Source of the DNA: Debaryomyces hansenii CBS767
Taxonomy: Eukaryota; Ascomycota; Pichiomycetes; Serinales; Debaryomycetaceae
Direction: 5' to 3'
DNA: 64,000 nucleotides
Assembly (NCBI RefSeq): GCF_000006445.2
Contig: NC_006043.2
Coordinates: 310,001 to 374,000 of the forward strand
This document shows positions 10,246 to 20,254 of this stretch, in pieces; positions within the stretch are counted from its first letter, which is position 1; each line of letters begins with the position of its first letter. The position numbers were made by a program, and so were the translations under genes. Below the pieces are notes generated by a model. The model had not been told where the DNA came from, did no database searches, and saw nothing but the letters and a program-made list of their open reading frames with translations.

Positions 10246-13200
10246 TTAATTATTTCTCTTGAAAATTGAAAAAATAGACCCTTTTCTAAATCTGAACAAC
10301 CAATATAACGCTAAAACAAAACAAAGGTTGAAGGCAATATAGACACAATAAAACCCAATATTTCTCCATCTGTTGGAAAATTCTGCGCCAACGGAACTCA
10401 AATATTCATCTGCGATACTGTACGTACAATATCCACATTCTTTAGTAGCCTGTGGTTCTGATAAATAACCACCTCTAGCTTTAACGAAGTCTCCTGCAAA
10501 TTGTTGGCATGTCTGACCAGACGGAGGATTAAAGTAAGCTAGCTCAACATCACTACAATGGACTTTTCTACCATGTAAAAACGCAGTTATCAAATTTTGA
10601 ATGAAGTAAGTATATGGACTCGCCTTATTCATAAACGTCCAAAATCCAGGCATCAAATTCACCGGTTGAACAACACCACTAAACGCAACCACAAATGTAT
10701 AAAAGAATGAGGTTAAAACTGCAGCTGATTCCAAGTCTGGTGCAATATAGAGAATCAATAAACCAAAAGTTACAACAAAGCCTTGTAAAAATATACCTTG
10801 AGTCAAATAAAACATTCCTGAATGTGAAGGTGATGGATCAGCCTGAGTTGGGAAATATAATGAGACGAACATAATTGTAGAGCCGAAAATCAAGTAAGGT
10901 AATTCATTAATACATTGCGCAATTACCATTAATGACCAATGATACGTATTTGATAATTTTTCTCTGCCTTCGAATAAATCACGACCTTTGATGGCATGTT
11001 CTTGAATTTGATTAATGACGGGTGCAGAAACAACAACAGCTAAGAATCCAGCAAACATACCATTTTGCATACCAGTAACAGAATGCTTTAAACCGAAGAA
11101 TGTAAATCCAATAAATAAACCAGCCATGGTCATAAGCATAATTTTAGACATGATGTATTCAGGGTTTCTCCAGAACGTCAAGGCATTCCTACGAACAACT
11201 ATAATGAATTGATACCAATAAGGAACAGCATACGTTGACCTTAATTGTTTTATTTCCTTTGGATCATGCACATCTTCTACTTGCTTAGATAATTCTTCAA
11301 TGAGTCTATCCCGTTCAATATCAGATGCTCTTTTCTCAGGTGAATTGCACCAAGTCTCAAACCAGTCTTGAGTAACTGAAGCTGTTGCACCAGCTCCAAT
11401 TGCTTCCAAAATATATTCGGCTGGGTTCTCATGATCATCACATTTCCTTGCACCATTGCCTTCGAAATAACTAACAATTGCATTAGAATGGTCACCAATA
11501 TCACCAAAATAAACCGTTTGTCCACCCTTTTTCAAAAGTAACAATCTGTCAAATTCTTCAAATAACGTAGCTGAAGGCTGATGAATAGTACACAAAATAG
11601 ATTGTCCAGCATTTGATAACTCACGTAATAACTTAACAACTGCCCATGCAGACTGTGAATCCAAACCAGATGTTGGCTCATCTAAAAATAATAATAAAGA
11701 CGGCTTTGCAACCAATTCAACCCCGATTGACAATTTCTTCTTTTGCTCAACATTAAGACCATCCCCGGTTTTACCAACTAAGGCATCCGCATAATCTTCC
11801 ATGTCTAAGGCCTTAATAATTTTTTCGACATAATCCAATTTTTCAGCGTCATCGGCATCATTAATTCTTCTCAATCTGGCTGAAAAAATCAAAGACTCTC
11901 TAACCGTTAACAGCTCAACATGAATATCTTGTTGCTGGACATATCCTGTACGACGTCTGAAAGACAAGTCTAATGGTTTACCATTTACCAACATATCACC
12001 AGTAACAACACCAACGTCAATACGCTGAGCTAATGTGTTAAGTAAAGTCGTTTTACCTGCACCTGATTCACCCATTAAAGCTGTCAATGTACCAGGAATA
12101 CAATAACCAGAAACAGAATCTAGCAATTTACGGTCGCCACCATCATATTTAACAACATAGTTCACATCCTTCCAAACAAACACATCTCTAGATTTTAAAT
12201 TTTTAAAGATTTTAAGCTTATCCTCTGAATTTACGTTAGTTTTTTCTAATGTATTCGAAGAAGAGGAACTTGTTTCAAGGTCACCAGGCGTCTGACCTTT
12301 GTCTTGCGGTAAAACAATAGAATCAGGAACTTTTCCTCTCAAAAACATTAGTCTATCACCACCCCCACTAATAGGTCTAATAAACTCAACACCAAGAGCC
12401 TTCACACAAGTAAAGAATACTAAGAACCCTATCATAATTCCAAAATTTCTCCAAACGTGAGAAAAACTGTAAGTGAAAGCAACTTTTAAATAGTTGTCAC
12501 CAGAAACCCAGCTTTGACCAGGAACGGAACCTTTGAATGCACAAACTTGACTGCCTTGACTTAAGTTTTCATATCCTGGCCCGCTCGGTGTCAAATACAT
12601 TCCATCACATTCCATTTTACGTCCATGAAACTCAGTAGCAATGATTGCTTCAAACGCGTATAAAACAGGATTAATATACGAAATCCACTTAAACCAAGGG
12701 TGCATGGAAGGTCTTTGGATCATGTATGACGAATACATAAGAGAGGCTAATACCAAAACACCAGCTATAGCATTTGCACCAGATATGGTTTTGTTTAAAG
12801 AAGCCACTGCCTCAAATAACCCAGACATAGTCAATGAAAGTAGGAAAACAAACAAAACACATGTAAAAAACTTCCCTGCATCAGCCGCTAAATTAGACAA
12901 GAAATAAATAATTAACACGAACAAGAATGTAACAACTAACGTGACAGGAATAGATGTAACAACACTAGCCAATGCATCAGCTGATGGATGATACATGGAA
13001 TAATTTTTCTGTTTCATTAAAATGCTCCTACTATTAAATGAAGCTGAAACTTCGGCCAAACCCATTAATGAAACATATAAAGCCGCAAAAAAGATAACAC
13101 CACCTCTTGAGAAAGCTCCACTAACTGAATCTGGCGTATTATAATAAAGTGAACCAGCAATAAGACCTTGACTGATAGCAGCGACAAGTTGAGTGATTGT

Positions 13201-14679
13201 ATAGGCTTTATCACCCCAAAGTCTTTGGAAACCTCTAGTTGTGCATAACTTCAATTGTTGCAAATAATTAATAGTAAACTTGGAATTGGTTCTCAGATAC
13301 TTCATTTTCTCTTGTTTAAGAGAATGGTAATAACCCTTACGTGTTTCATCTTCATTGATCGAATCATTGTATTCTTGGATCTCTTGCTGTAAAATTCTGT
13401 ATTGTTCAGACTTTAACCAATAATCTTCAAATTCTTCTGCCGTACTGGGAACTTTATTCCCCATCCCAGGCTTAGCATATCTACCAATAGGATCTGTTAC
13501 CGCCGTTAAAAATTCGGCAGTCGATTGTCTTGCTGGGCATTCGTATCCCATATCTTCAAAATATTTCTTAGCTTCCATTACAGGCCCAAAATAAACTTGT
13601 CTTCCCTTATATAATACCGTAACTTTATCAAATGTTTCGTAAATATTTTCACTCGCCTGGTAGATGGCAACAAATGCCGTATTCTTCAATAAGTTCGTGG
13701 ATGTTCTGATCGCATGTGCATACTCTAATGCAGTAGAAGCATCCAAACCTCTCGTAGCATTATCCCAACAGTAAATTGAACCACGACATGCCAACGCCTC
13801 TGCAATCGAAACTCTCTTACGTTCACCACCAGATACACCTCTAACAAAGTCATTACCCACTTTTGTATGATAAGTGTGTCTGAGCCCGAATACAGTAGCC
13901 AAAATCTCCTTCAACGCATCAATAAATTTTTCTCTACTGACATCATTAACTCTTAATTCAGGGGTCTTACACGCAATGGCAAATCTCAATGTTTGCTCAA
14001 CGGTTAAATGTGGGAAATGAACATCCAATTCGGGGACGTATACCAAATCGTTCTTGAAATTCTTTAACATTTCCTTCTGGGTAATGCCATCGTACCTAAT
14101 ATCACCATCTACGCCCGTAAATAAGTCTAAATCAGTACCACCAATTGCTTTCAAAAGAGACGAGCAACCTGCCCCAGGTCTCCCCAAGACTAAAACCATT
14201 TCTCCACTTCTAGCATACCCGTTGACGTTACTTACGATCTTTCTGTCCTGAATCTTACGCTTGGCCATTGCTCTCTGGATTCCTCCAATTGGCCCTTTCA
14301 TCAAATCGTAAACAGTCACAGCAACCGAAAACGATTCATCAACACCATAAACTGTTAAATCCTTGAAGCTGACACCAGAATTTCTCAATTTGATCCCCTG
14401 ACTCTTTGACGTCTCAATAAAGCTCAGCAAAATCTTGTGCAAATCAAAATTGTTTGGGTCTATCTCAATCCTACCGTCCCTTGTAGTTCTTCTAGACATC
14501 TCCCGAGATAATGTTTCAAGTCTGTCCAACACATCTCTTGAATTTCCGCTAGTGATAGACCTAACCAATTCTAACCTATCGTTCTGTTCTACGGCCTCCT
14601 GGTCTGCTCCATAATATTCATTAATACTACTGGATATGGTTGCACCATCATTAGCATTAGATATAGAATCAACACCCAT
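10246..14679 (-). CDS. PDR/CDR-type ABC multidrug transporter
   Basis: Full-size plasma membrane efflux pump of the ABCG/PDR family, arranged NBD1-TMD1-NBD2-TMD2, 1477 aa. NBD1 has the fungal degenerate Walker A with Cys in place of Lys (GRPGAGCSS, residues 166-174), the signature VSGGERKR and Walker B CWDNATRGLD. NBD2 has a canonical Walker A (GESGAGKTT), a degenerate signature LNVEQKKKLSIG and Walker B LLLFLDEPTSGLD. This asymmetry is typical of Cdr1/Pdr5. Each TMD carries about six membrane segments. The closest named relatives are Candida Cdr proteins, which export azoles and phospholipids. I cannot tell which paralogue this is. Confidence 0.95.
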   Translation of the reverse strand: MGVDSISNANDGATISSSINEYYGADQEAVEQNDRLELVRSITSGNSRDVLDRLETLSREMSRRTTRDGRIEIDPNNFDLHKILLSFIETSKSQGIKLRNSGVSFKDLTVYGVDESFSVAVTVYDLMKGPIGGIQRAMAKRKIQDRKIVSNVNGYARSGEMVLVLGRPGAGCSSLLKAIGGTDLDLFTGVDGDIRYDGITQKEMLKNFKNDLVYVPELDVHFPHLTVEQTLRFAIACKTPELRVNDVSREKFIDALKEILATVFGLRHTYHTKVGNDFVRGVSGGERKRVSIAEALACRGSIYCWDNATRGLDASTALEYAHAIRTSTNLLKNTAFVAIYQASENIYETFDKVTVLYKGRQVYFGPVMEAKKYFEDMGYECPARQSTAEFLTAVTDPIGRYAKPGMGNKVPSTAEEFEDYWLKSEQYRILQQEIQEYNDSINEDETRKGYYHSLKQEKMKYLRTNSKFTINYLQQLKLCTTRGFQRLWGDKAYTITQLVAAISQGLIAGSLYYNTPDSVSGAFSRGGVIFFAALYVSLMGLAEVSASFNSRSILMKQKNYSMYHPSADALASVVTSIPVTLVVTFLFVLIIYFLSNLAADAGKFFTCVLFVFLLSLTMSGLFEAVASLNKTISGANAIAGVLVLASLMYSSYMIQRPSMHPWFKWISYINPVLYAFEAIIATEFHGRKMECDGMYLTPSGPGYENLSQGSQVCAFKGSVPGQSWVSGDNYLKVAFTYSFSHVWRNFGIMIGFLVFFTCVKALGVEFIRPISGGGDRLMFLRGKVPDSIVLPQDKGQTPGDLETSSSSSNTLEKTNVNSEDKLKIFKNLKSRDVFVWKDVNYVVKYDGGDRKLLDSVSGYCIPGTLTALMGESGAGKTTLLNTLAQRIDVGVVTGDMLVNGKPLDLSFRRRTGYVQQQDIHVELLTVRESLIFSARLRRINDADDAEKLDYVEKIIKALDMEDYADALVGKTGDGLNVEQKKKLSIGVELVAKPSLLLFLDEPTSGLDSQSAWAVVKLLRELSNAGQSILCTIHQPSATLFEEFDRLLLLKKGGQTVYFGDIGDHSNAIVSYFEGNGARKCDDHENPAEYILEAIGAGATASVTQDWFETWCNSPEKRASDIERDRLIEELSKQVEDVHDPKEIKQLRSTYAVPYWYQFIIVVRRNALTFWRNPEYIMSKIMLMTMAGLFIGFTFFGLKHSVTGMQNGMFAGFLAVVVSAPVINQIQEHAIKGRDLFEGREKLSNTYHWSLMVIAQCINELPYLIFGSTIMFVSLYFPTQADPSPSHSGMFYLTQGIFLQGFVVTFGLLILYIAPDLESAAVLTSFFYTFVVAFSGVVQPVNLMPGFWTFMNKASPYTYFIQNLITAFLHGRKVHCSDVELAYFNPPSGQTCQQFAGDFVKARGGYLSEPQATKECGYCTYSIADEYLSSVGAEFSNRWRNIGFYCVYIAFNLCFVLALYWLFRFRKGSIFSIFKRNN

Positions 14680-15006
14680 TATTATTGTGCCTTAACTAAC
14701 AATCCCTTTATGTAGATAGTTTTCAAATTATCAAGGATAGAAGGTATTTATATTTGTTTTCTAAGCGTTGGCACCATGAACGGCTTTAACATGCGATGAT
14801 GTAAATAGAGTCGGAAATAATGAGGAAATAACGAGGAGATAAAATTGGAGTGTATGGATGTTTCGGATATTGCTTCTTCAAGCGTTTTCCAGGTACTAAT
14901 AATTACTAAGATGAGAACAGTAACAGTTACCACCGCTTACAAATATGTCATCATGGAACCCAATTATGTATATATTACATTATAGCTTGCTATATTCGTT
15001 TTTATG
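14680..15006. other. Promoter region of the ABC pump
   Basis: Upstream of the pump on the minus strand. A CGGATAT at 14864-14870, about 190 bp before the start, resembles half of the drug response element used by Tac1-type regulators, but one half-site is weak evidence. No gene seen. Confidence 0.35.
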
Positions 15007-16467
15007 CTAGTCAGTGAAATTCACAGGGAATCTTCTCTTCAAATGGGGAGACGAGGAATTATCGACACTAAACCCCATAGAGTCGTATTTTTCATGATTT
15101 ATCGATGGATTGGTATTGGAGGTGGCGTATTCCGCCTCGTGATCATTGTCGTCATCGTCATCGTCATCGTCATCGTCCTCGTCATCGTCATCGTCATCGT
15201 CCTCATCTTCTTCTTCTATGTTATCATCTTTTTCTACGTCGTCGTCTACAACGTCGTGTTCGCCCGCTTCGTAGTATGAGGTATCTTCGTTGGCAAAATA
15301 TATCACCTCGTCATCAGGAGAGATATTTTTACCCATCAATTGGATCAATTGGGCGTAATACAAGTCCAAGACGTCTTTCGCAAATTTGATGCTCGACTTG
15401 CCATTTTCCAACTGCTTTGCGGGCACACACCTCCAGTCGACTCGATTCAAGAAATCGAGTTCCAAACAGTTCAATTCGCTAATGGCTACACCTCCAACTT
15501 TTGCATAATGTTCATTTGTGTAGAAGAAGTCCTCCATCAGCTTCTGTGCGAGCATTGTGGCCACAAGAAGAAACCGGTGCACAGTCCACGAATTGAGGGT
15601 GAAAAACGGCTGATAATGATGCGACAATAAATCAATGTAGTAGATCGTGGTCAAGAGAGTTGCAGCCGTAAAGTTGTTAAACTTTGTCAATCTAGTTAAG
15701 TATGTGTGAATGGATATCCCTGGCGGTGCACGCGAGTGGTACCGGGTCAAGACACTGTTGCTCGATGACGATTTTTCCTGGGGGTTCGATATCGATGCCG
15801 GAACGCTCTTATCGTTCAAGCTTATCAACGACCTCAACATTCTCGATAAAAGGTTTATCAAGTCATCTATTGTACATTCCATGAATTCCTTCGCCAACTT
15901 TTTGGTGACCTGCTTGAGTTTTGTCTCAGGGTATGAATTCGTGTCTGCCGGTGATTCTGTCGCTGTCACCGTTCCAGCCGGCCGTATCGCTTCTTCATTT
16001 CCCTTGTTCTTCGTCCTCTGTTCGTCCCTCCGTTTTCGTATTATCGGTATTATGTCTTCTTCAACATTTCTCTTCTGATGCAATTTTTCGTACGCCTCGT
16101 CTTCGTTCTTCCTAGCTGGCCCGCTCTTACTCTTCACCAAATATTTTTCATATATGTCGTACGTCTTATCCGTCCGATGCTTATCTATCGACTTGAAGTA
16201 TATTTCATGACCACTCAATGAATTCTTACGTTGTGGTTGCTTCATGTACTGGGAAAGAAACGAATCGGGCATTACTCTGCCCATCGCACCCTCTTCCATC
16301 ATTTGGTCCTCTGTCATCTTATTTTCTTCTTCAGCGCATCCCATTGTTATGTCTGGACTTCTTTTGGGCGTACTCAACAAACTTATTGATCTTGTCGTTG
16401 TTGTCCTATGCAAATACCCTCGATCATGAGGTGATGAAAACGGTGATACCCTTTGTAGTAAGCTCAT
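15007..16467 (-). CDS. PHO80: Pho80-type cyclin of the Pho85 kinase
   Basis: Cyclin partner of Pho85, which phosphorylates Pho4 when phosphate is plentiful. The divergent cyclin box lies at about residues 195-360, with the Pho80 hallmarks YHSRAPPGISIHTYLTRL, LLTTIYYIDLL, FTLNSWTVHRFLL and HYAKVGGVAISELNCLE. At 486 aa it is longer than S. cerevisiae Pho80 (293 aa) because of a 190-residue N-terminal extension and an acidic tail. That tail is coded by a GAT/GAC repeat on the minus strand at about 15150-15205 and forms a long Asp/Glu run. Pcl6/Pcl7 are the alternatives, but the box reads closer to Pho80. A CACGTG (16908-16913) lies 440 bp upstream. Confidence 0.75.
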   Translation of the reverse strand: MSLLQRVSPFSSPHDRGYLHRTTTTRSISLLSTPKRSPDITMGCAEEENKMTEDQMMEEGAMGRVMPDSFLSQYMKQPQRKNSLSGHEIYFKSIDKHRTDKTYDIYEKYLVKSKSGPARKNEDEAYEKLHQKRNVEEDIIPIIRKRRDEQRTKNKGNEEAIRPAGTVTATESPADTNSYPETKLKQVTKKLAKEFMECTIDDLINLLSRMLRSLISLNDKSVPASISNPQEKSSSSNSVLTRYHSRAPPGISIHTYLTRLTKFNNFTAATLLTTIYYIDLLSHHYQPFFTLNSWTVHRFLLVATMLAQKLMEDFFYTNEHYAKVGGVAISELNCLELDFLNRVDWRCVPAKQLENGKSSIKFAKDVLDLYYAQLIQLMGKNISPDDEVIYFANEDTSYYEAGEHDVVDDDVEKDDNIEEEDEDDDDDDDEDDDDDDDDDDNDHEAEYATSNTNPSINHEKYDSMGFSVDNSSSPHLKRRFPVNFTD

Positions 16468-17218
16468 ATATATTTATATGTATATAGATAAGAAAGGTAT
16501 ATTACAACTACGTACACAACTCGACTCTTGTTTGTAATATAACTTCAATCTATAATTTCAGGAACTAACTTGTTATAAATATCCCATATGGCCATTAACA
16601 AGAAGAAATCAATCATTGAAAGAAACGTTTTCACTATAAGTGTGGTATTGCTATGTAGAGGATCTTCGCACCAATTTAGCACGTGCGCATATCGACCATT
16701 TCTTTCGCTTGACCCAACCGACTGGACCAGAGACCTGCTATCGAGAGAACGCCAACCCTTACTAGTGGTATTCCACAATCTAGCTGAATAACCCGTCTGG
16801 CAGTACTGATACATTTCAGAGGAGTGTCATATAAGTCTAAGTTCATGAATTCTCTGTGCGACACAAAAATACAAGTCTCACCCTTTGACATACACTAATT
16901 ACGAGACCACGTGTAGTACTATTAACAATTTAGAATAGGTTTTCTTGCAGTTACGTAGGCTGTGTAGAAGATAACGAGATTCTCGAAGAGGGAAGTTTAA
17001 AGTTTTTGACGTCAGAGAAGGAATTGAATGCATAGTTCTGTATTTTTGTTAAATAGAGCTTATTTAGGATTTAATCGATGAGAAGTAGCCTTCTGAAGCA
17101 TTTTTGGGTTGCAGTAGGTCGCTTAGTATGTAGTGGTGGATTTGGTCAACGGAGAGGTTATTGAATGAGATTGTTGTGTGGTCCGGGTAGTGCATCATGG
17201 TTTTAGAAGAAAAATGGC
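16468..17218. other. Intergenic between PHO80-type gene and tRNA-Leu
   Basis: Contains a CACGTG E-box (16908-16913), the core bound by Pho4/Cbf1, and a TGACGTCA CRE-like palindrome (17007-17014). Two overlapping minus-strand frames of 71 and 89 codons (16545-16891) contain a hydrophobic stretch but match no family I recognise, so I do not call a gene. Confidence 0.4.
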
Positions 17219-17225
17219 AAAAAAA
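17219..17225 (-). terminator. RNA polymerase III terminator of tRNA-Leu
   Basis: A run of seven A on the plus strand gives T7 on the minus strand, three bases past the tRNA 3' end. Confidence 0.8.
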
Positions 17226-17228
17226 TAT

Positions 17229-17310
17229 TGACTCCGACGAGGTTCGAACTCGTGCATCTTTACGATAGTAGAACTTGAGTCTACCGCCTTAACCACTCGG
17301 CCACAGAGCC
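17229..17310 (-). tRNA. tRNA-Leu (anticodon CAA)
   Basis: An 82-nt class II tRNA. The acceptor stem GGCTCTG pairs with CGGAGTC (one G-T and one T-G wobble) before discriminator A. The D stem is GCC/GGC. The anticodon stem GTAGA/TCTAC closes the loop CTCAAGT, giving anticodon CAA with U33 and G37. The variable arm is TATCGTAAAGATGC, and the T arm ACGAG-TTCGAAC-CTCGT includes the B box. No intron is present. It decodes UUG as leucine and is not the tRNA-Ser(CAG) that reassigns CUG. Confidence 0.96.
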
Positions 17311-17683
17311 TCTTTTTATAAAGTTTTATTTGCAAGCAGTCAAGTGGCACCTGTTGATCGTTGTTTACTGTTGTACTTCTTATCGAGACTGTATCACAAG
17401 ACTATTAATAATCCTTATTGAGACAATTATATCACACCATATCAATACAATGGCATTGTTCAAGTAGCTATCGTGCAAATAACTGCTGTCCAAGGAATCA
17501 ATATTAGAGAATACTGCTGATGTCCGCATATTTAACCTAGCTGATTTCTCTACAACCTTATTGAATGCAATTTAGTATGGGAAGCAGGCAACTTAAAGCC
17601 ACGAAACCGGACAGAAATCACCATGCGGTCAAACTATCGAACGTATCATAGACATTCACCGAGAAAGCAGTTACTAACTGAAT
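17311..17683. other. Intergenic upstream of decayed regulator
   Basis: 5' flank of the tRNA and old promoter region of the pseudogene. No frame or RNA feature recognised. Confidence 0.4.
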
Positions 17684-19230
17684 AGTTGCAAATCGTGTCG
17701 AGCAAAAAAGATAGAGTGAAGTTCCTTATGGTCATTGCGTCAAACATGATCGCTGCTGTGAACCCAGATTTGAGAAGAAAAAACTATTCGCATACATATG
17801 TTAAGTCGCTAGAATATCGAGTGGCCAAACTAGAGCAGGTTTTAAAGAAATTGCAGGATTGTCCACTAGAGAATCACTTTCCCATACTGAATTCCCTTAA
17901 TCTTAGTGATTTAGTAAATAAGGATGAGATATACCAGACTCTTTCTGAATATAATGAGACATCAAGTTCAGTAGACCAGTCAAATCTGACAGATTATGGC
18001 TCATTATCTGGTTATGATGATATGATAATCAAAACGGTATCCGCTTCTTATTCAGAATCTACAAATTCTTTAAATGACACGATTAAGCTTAGGAAGAACC
18101 TGGGAATAGCAGTATACGGATCATTTCACTTTTATTCACATGACTCCTTTTTGACTAAATTCTTCGGTGTTAAGTATGACAATAATACAAATCCTCAGAC
18201 ATATACATATTTTTCCGAAGAATTAGTATATAGCATAGTGGCTCTCAGTTCTAAAATATCAAGTATCCAGCAGGTTGAGTCTGAATCCTATGAATATTAT
18301 AATAAAGCAAGAAGATTAGTATTTGATAAGCTAAATGTACCTAAAATAACAACAATTCAAACGCTATTATACCTCGCATTCTACGATTTGGGTGAGGGGT
18401 ACAATTCTTCAGCTTGGCTTCTTAATGTAATAGCGTTTAGAATTGGCAGACATAGGATTTCAATGAATCCACAAAACTGGCATATTAAAAGTAAGGAGAT
18501 TTTGTCCGCTCAAGATATTGAAATAAGGAAGCCAATATACTGGGGATGTTATACTGCCGACTATCTTATAAGCTTGCTATTGCGTAGACCATTTTAACTA
18601 TGACTCTCAATTTCAACTATTCCGCATTCCGATGATCTACCTTTACAGAAGAATATTGAAAGTTTCGAATTTTATGATCCAAGCTTTAGGTATAAAGTTG
18701 CTTTACCACTAAAAGAATGTAAGTATGTTATCACTATCAGCTCATTATTTTTATAAAATATTCATTGATAAAAAACGTGTCAAGATAAATGAACTACAAA
18801 TATAACCATGAATTAATGAAATGGAGGAGGGAATTGCCAGAAACCTTATGGTGGAATCAAAACAATTTTAAGTCTGACAATTATGATCCGTGTGTTATGG
18901 GGCTACGTTATACTTATTATATTATGTTGCTATGCTTCAATCAGCCATTTCTTTCATCTTACAGAGATAATTCAAACTCAATGCTGGTTTAATCAGCGAC
19001 CTATACATTGTGATACTGAAGTTTTTACAAGGTTTTAATTCTACAGCGAAGACTTCATTGTTGACTACTTATGCGTCAGTTATGTGCATCAGTGTTATCT
19101 TATTATTGAAAACTCGCCTAATGAAGAATTGGAAATAAAATTGGACTTGTTTTTAAAGATTTTGATATTTTGAAATTGGAAGTTGTCTGAGTTTTGAACT
19201 TATCTATCTTAATATGAGCAATCCTGATAA
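17684..19230 (+). pseudogene. Decayed Zn2Cys6 transcription factor
   Basis: Remnant of a fungal binuclear-zinc-cluster regulator. At 17685 one frame reads CKSCRAKKIE and then hits a stop where the third cysteine should be, so the zinc cluster is destroyed. From about 17690 to 18597 another frame encodes a coiled-coil-like linker (YVKSLEYRVAKLEQVLKKL) and part of the fungal-specific middle homology region, ending at LLLRRPF. After a frameshift, homology resumes with PHSDDLPL and ESFEFYDPSFRYKVALPLKEC, and again at 18789-18992 (KWRRELPETLWWN, MLLCFNQPFL). Weak C-terminal traces follow. There are at least three frame breaks. The original target genes are unknown. Confidence 0.8.
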
Positions 19231-19577
19231 AGGAAAGGCTGATAATAATAGAAATTCTCATATAGAATCAAAAGACTTATTAAGTCATGATATAATAAAA
19301 GTCAGTGCAGTAAGATTTCTTTGGAGTCTTTGCTATACCAAGTTTAGAAAGCTTAATTAATTTTAATGAAGACTTATTTAATATAAACGATACTTTAGGT
19401 TTTGCTGATTTGTTCGACTAATTGAATTATTTGTAAAACAGATTTCATTCTCAGTGAATTCTATACCTGAACAAATAACGCTTTATAATTAAATATAAAA
19501 TAGCGAATAATTTTTTCGTAACCAACTTCTTTGCATTGAATATTTACTTTATTCACATATGTGATCATATACTGGAA
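19231..19577. other. Intergenic between two pseudogenes
   Basis: AT-rich. May hold further decayed C-terminal regulator sequence, but nothing I can align by eye. Confidence 0.35.
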
Positions 19578-20254
19578 ATGAATAGATCTGTCACCCATGC
19601 ACTGATCTTCCTCTTTTTCTTGAACTAGAAGCAACACGCGATCCCGATTTATCCGGTAAAATATGTATGATGAGACATCTCAGAGAATTGTAGATGTCCT
19701 TTTAAAAGCATTTGGAGCAATTGCCGCATCACAAGGAATTTGTAATAACTTTACTCTGGAATCAATGATACTGACAACAATGTTTCTTTTGGGTATTATG
19801 AAACTATTTGTGGAGGATCTGGTGCAGGCCAAAGCTGGAATGGTCAAAATGCTGTCCAGTGTCATACGACCAACACCAGAATGACTGACGTTGAAATATT
19901 TTTGAAAAGCGCTATCCTGTTATATTACATGAATTTTCGATCCGACATGGATCCGGTGGTGTTGGTGAACACAGTGGTGGTAACAGAATAATCAGAGATA
20001 TTAAGTTTACCATTGCAAAGTTAGAAGTATCATGCGTAAAGGAGAGAAGGTCAATTGCACCATTTGGTTTATCAGGAGGTGGACCCGGTTTGAGAGGGTC
20101 AAATTATTGGTGCAGAAAATTAATATCTTCGAATAGTCAGCAAAAAATTTCTCTCGGTGGCAAATGTTCACTCAATGTGAACAAAGGAGACCGTATAATT
20201 ATCATGACTCCCGGTGGTGGTGGATATGGAAGTAAGAAAGTCATCAAATACTAA
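19578..20254 (+). pseudogene. Truncated, frameshifted 5-oxoprolinase (Oxp1) fragment
   Basis: 3' remnant of the ATP-dependent 5-oxoprolinase that opens 5-oxoproline to glutamate in the glutathione cycle. Only part of the C-terminal (HyuB-like) domain is left. Pieces lie in different frames: NRSVTHALIF, then TSQRIVDVLLKAFGAIAASQ, then after a shift SFGYYETICGGSGAGQSWNG and TTNTRMTDVEIF. After another shift at about 19900 comes EKRYPVILHEFSIRHGSGG, and the fragment ends in FGLSGGGPGLRGSNYW and IIIMTPGGGGYG before a stop. Each shift is one or two bases. About 1000 N-terminal codons of the roughly 1280-codon family are missing. Confidence 0.88.

Noticed and set aside
14864..14870. CGGATAT as a drug response element of the ABC pump
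   Set aside because: Only one half-site; too little to call a regulatory element.
15004..15389. Plus-strand frames with Val/Ile or Arg/His repeats
   Set aside because: Shadows of the Asp-rich repeat in the Pho80-type gene on the other strand.
16545..16891. Two overlapping minus-strand frames (89 and 71 codons) with a hydrophobic stretch
   Set aside because: No recognisable family, no clean splice signals, and composition compatible with chance.
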